From assembly GCA_017745115.1 (NCBI GenBank), contig JAGIAA010000009.1, positions 1 through 64,000 on the forward strand: a stretch of DNA of 64,000 nucleotides. Direction: 5' to 3'. Position numbers and translations under genes: made by a program. Source of the DNA: Sphingobium sp. (GTDB lineage Bacteria > Pseudomonadota > Alphaproteobacteria > Sphingomonadales > Sphingomonadaceae). The notes beneath the pieces were generated by a model, which saw only the letters and a list, made by a program, of their open reading frames with translations, made no database searches and was not told where the DNA came from. Of the stretch, positions 62,668-64,000 are shown piece by piece; position 1 is the first letter of the stretch, and each line of letters begins with the position of its first letter.

Positions 62668-63016
62668 GACGGACAGACCCTCGCTCGGCCAATTCGAACA
62701 GCTCGTGCTGACCGCGATCCTCAAGCTCGCGGACGGCGCCTATGGCGTTACCATCCATCGCGGCGTCGAGGCGCTGATGACGCCCAGATCGTGCCAGCTG
62801 GGCGCCGTCTATGCGACGCTCGACAGGCTCGAGGACAAGGGCCTGATCGAATCCTGGCTCTCCGAACCGACCGCCCAGCGCGGCGGACGGGCACGCCGGC
62901 ATTACCGGTTGAGCGCGGAAGGAGCCGAGGCTCTCAAGGACGCCGCTGCCACGTCGAAGCGGCTCTACGAGGCCGTCGAGCAACAATGGGGGGAGATGCC
63001 ATGGAGCCCGGCCTGA
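62666..63016 (+). CDS. PadR family transcriptional regulator
   Basis: A 116-residue winged-helix repressor: LGQFEQLVLTAILKLADGAYG, CQLGAVYATLDRLEDKGLIE, then RRHYRLSAEGAEALKDAA. Length and pattern fit PadR subfamily 1. It overlaps by 16 bases with the next membrane protein gene, so both are one operon. The operator at its start suggests autoregulation; a second copy of the site lies at 41.8 kb. Confidence 0.9.
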   Translation: MTDRPSLGQFEQLVLTAILKLADGAYGVTIHRGVEALMTPRSCQLGAVYATLDRLEDKGLIESWLSEPTAQRGGRARRHYRLSAEGAEALKDAAATSKRLYEAVEQQWGEMPWSPA

Positions 63017-64000
63017 GCATCGCCCCGCCTCCCGCGCTCGAGAAGCTGGTCTGGCGCCTGCTGCCTCCCATGGTTCGCGAGGAAGTGGCGGGCGATCTCT
63101 GGGAACGCTTCCGTTCGCCGCTACGCTATCTGGCCGATGCTGCGAGCGCCCTCCCTTTCCTGATCGTCAGCCAGGCGCGCCGCCAGACCAACGGGCCGCT
63201 CTTCCTGCTGCAAGCGTTCACCATCTTCGCATCCTTCGGAGGCTTCGAGCCCAGTTTCGGCGCGCCGGGCCTGCCGATGAGCGTGCGGGCGCTCTGCGCA
63301 ACCATTCCCGCGCTGGCCACACTGCTGCTGCGCGCCGCCTATCGGCCAACCGACGACTGGACCGGATCGCGCGCAGCAAGCGACCTGCTCTGGACGCTGA
63401 TCGCGGTCCTCGGCGGGCAACTCCTCGCCCTGCTGATCCATCCGCCGCTCGCGGTCCCGACCGGCTTCTTCGTCGGCGGATTGTCATTCTCACTCGCCAT
63501 GCTGCTCGTGTTGCGTTCCGGCCTCTATCTGGTGACGGGCACCGCGCGCCTCGACGCGGTCGAACAAGATTACGAACGCTTCAACCGTCGCATCCGCTTC
63601 AAGAACAATATCGAGATCGGGCTGCTGCTCCCTCTGCTTGGCGTCGCCTTCTGGTTTGCGACGATCGCTGTGCCGATCGTCGCCGCGATCGACCTTATCT
63701 GGATCGCGCTCACGTTGCTGCTCATCCTGCTCAACATCGCCCGGCGGCCACGGCCCATGCCCATGACGCTGCCGCCGGCGGGCAAGCTTGCTTTCTATCG
63801 CGGACAACTGGCCCGCCAGCGTCATGTCGTCGGGCTGGCCTGGTGGTGGTATTTCTTCCCGCTTTTCGGCGGCCTGGGCGTCAATCTCGTCCTACGCGCA
63901 ACGATCGCGGGACAGCGCGACATCGCGCTGGGCGGCATCGCGTGCATGACCGTGCTCGCCTTCACGATCGCCCGGGCGAACCGCGAGCGAAGACGCGAGC
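63001..64000 (+). CDS. membrane protein co-transcribed with PadR (partial)
   Basis: At least 333 residues, open at the window edge. The N-terminal part (LEKLVWRLLPPMVREEVAGD, LWERFR) resembles the permease-prefix domain that often follows PadR genes. Several transmembrane helices follow (residues about 62-80, 98-112, 128-180, 205-245 and 280-300) with a basic tail. No ABC permease core is visible yet. Function unknown. Confidence 0.68.
   Translation, partial: MEPGLSIAPPPALEKLVWRLLPPMVREEVAGDLWERFRSPLRYLADAASALPFLIVSQARRQTNGPLFLLQAFTIFASFGGFEPSFGAPGLPMSVRALCATIPALATLLLRAAYRPTDDWTGSRAASDLLWTLIAVLGGQLLALLIHPPLAVPTGFFVGGLSFSLAMLLVLRSGLYLVTGTARLDAVEQDYERFNRRIRFKNNIEIGLLLPLLGVAFWFATIAVPIVAAIDLIWIALTLLLILLNIARRPRPMPMTLPPAGKLAFYRGQLARQRHVVGLAWWWYFFPLFGGLGVNLVLRATIAGQRDIALGGIACMTVLAFTIARANRERRRE

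Noticed and set aside
1..64000. CRISPR array, tRNA, rRNA, transposase or integrase
   Set aside because: No regularly spaced repeats, cloverleaf-like sequences or recombinase proteins were recognised; the repeats found are isolated palindromes.

Overview
The window is a high-GC alphaproteobacterial chromosome segment, most likely from the order Sphingomonadales. The signs are two PEP-CTERM proteins with the VPEPASWA signature, a gene-transfer-agent (GTA)-type head module, a family of small Ala/Gln-terminated-signal outer-membrane barrels ending in FRF or YRF, sphingomonad-style intergenic palindromes, and the order ubiA, rsmE, gshA. No rRNA, tRNA, CRISPR array, transposase or integrase was seen. 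Family-level placement is inference.

Layout. 0-7.6 kb: a PEP-CTERM secreted protein, then a minus-strand module with a small-terminase-like protein, large terminase, two tandem LuxR-type regulators, portal, a small membrane-anchored protein and prohead protease. No major capsid gene follows, so the head module is incomplete here. 7.8-11.5 kb: a three-gene membrane operon, a histidine phosphatase, trmB, and a Rieske oxygenase divergent from a TetR regulator with a perfect palindrome between them. 12-15.6 kb: secreted or lipid-anchored proteins of unknown role, a second PEP-CTERM protein and a duplicated gene fragment. 15.7-34 kb: mostly housekeeping and envelope genes: metK, lnt, a YqaA-like protein, CDF and DUF202-like proteins, a GMC oxidoreductase, ubiA, rsmE, gshA, a HAD-like protein, DUF1345, an aldo/keto reductase, a CorA-like transporter, an ArsR/SRPBCC pair and argG. 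34-48.6 kb: two more outer-membrane barrels, cfa, a molybdopterin oxidoreductase with cytochrome b partner, rlmN, an Nramp-like transporter with a racemase, dnaN with a coupled leader peptide, GNAT, PilZ and a ferredoxin-NADP reductase. 48.8-55.7 kb: a GGDEF-EAL-PilZ protein, pnuC with a NadR-type kinase, a CsgG-like protein and lepA.

At 55.7-58.9 kb lies one gene clearly unlike its surroundings. It is AT-rich and encodes a 1057-residue protein with an intact calcineurin-like metallophosphoesterase domain fused to a STAND/NACHT-like NTPase core with a degenerate P-loop and a long C-terminal region. It sits alone between lepA and a conserved small gene and is the best candidate in the window for an unusual system: a single-gene, probably horizontally acquired antiphage or conflict protein. 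This role is inference from architecture.

58.9-64 kb: a small FlbD-like protein, a second terminase-small-like protein, a palindrome cluster, two Flp-type pilin genes (one very short), an S41 protease lipoprotein, and a PadR regulator overlapping a membrane-protein gene that runs off the window. The PadR start region carries a palindrome that recurs as a perfect 13-3-13 inverted repeat 21 kb away at 41.8 kb, suggesting a small local regulon.
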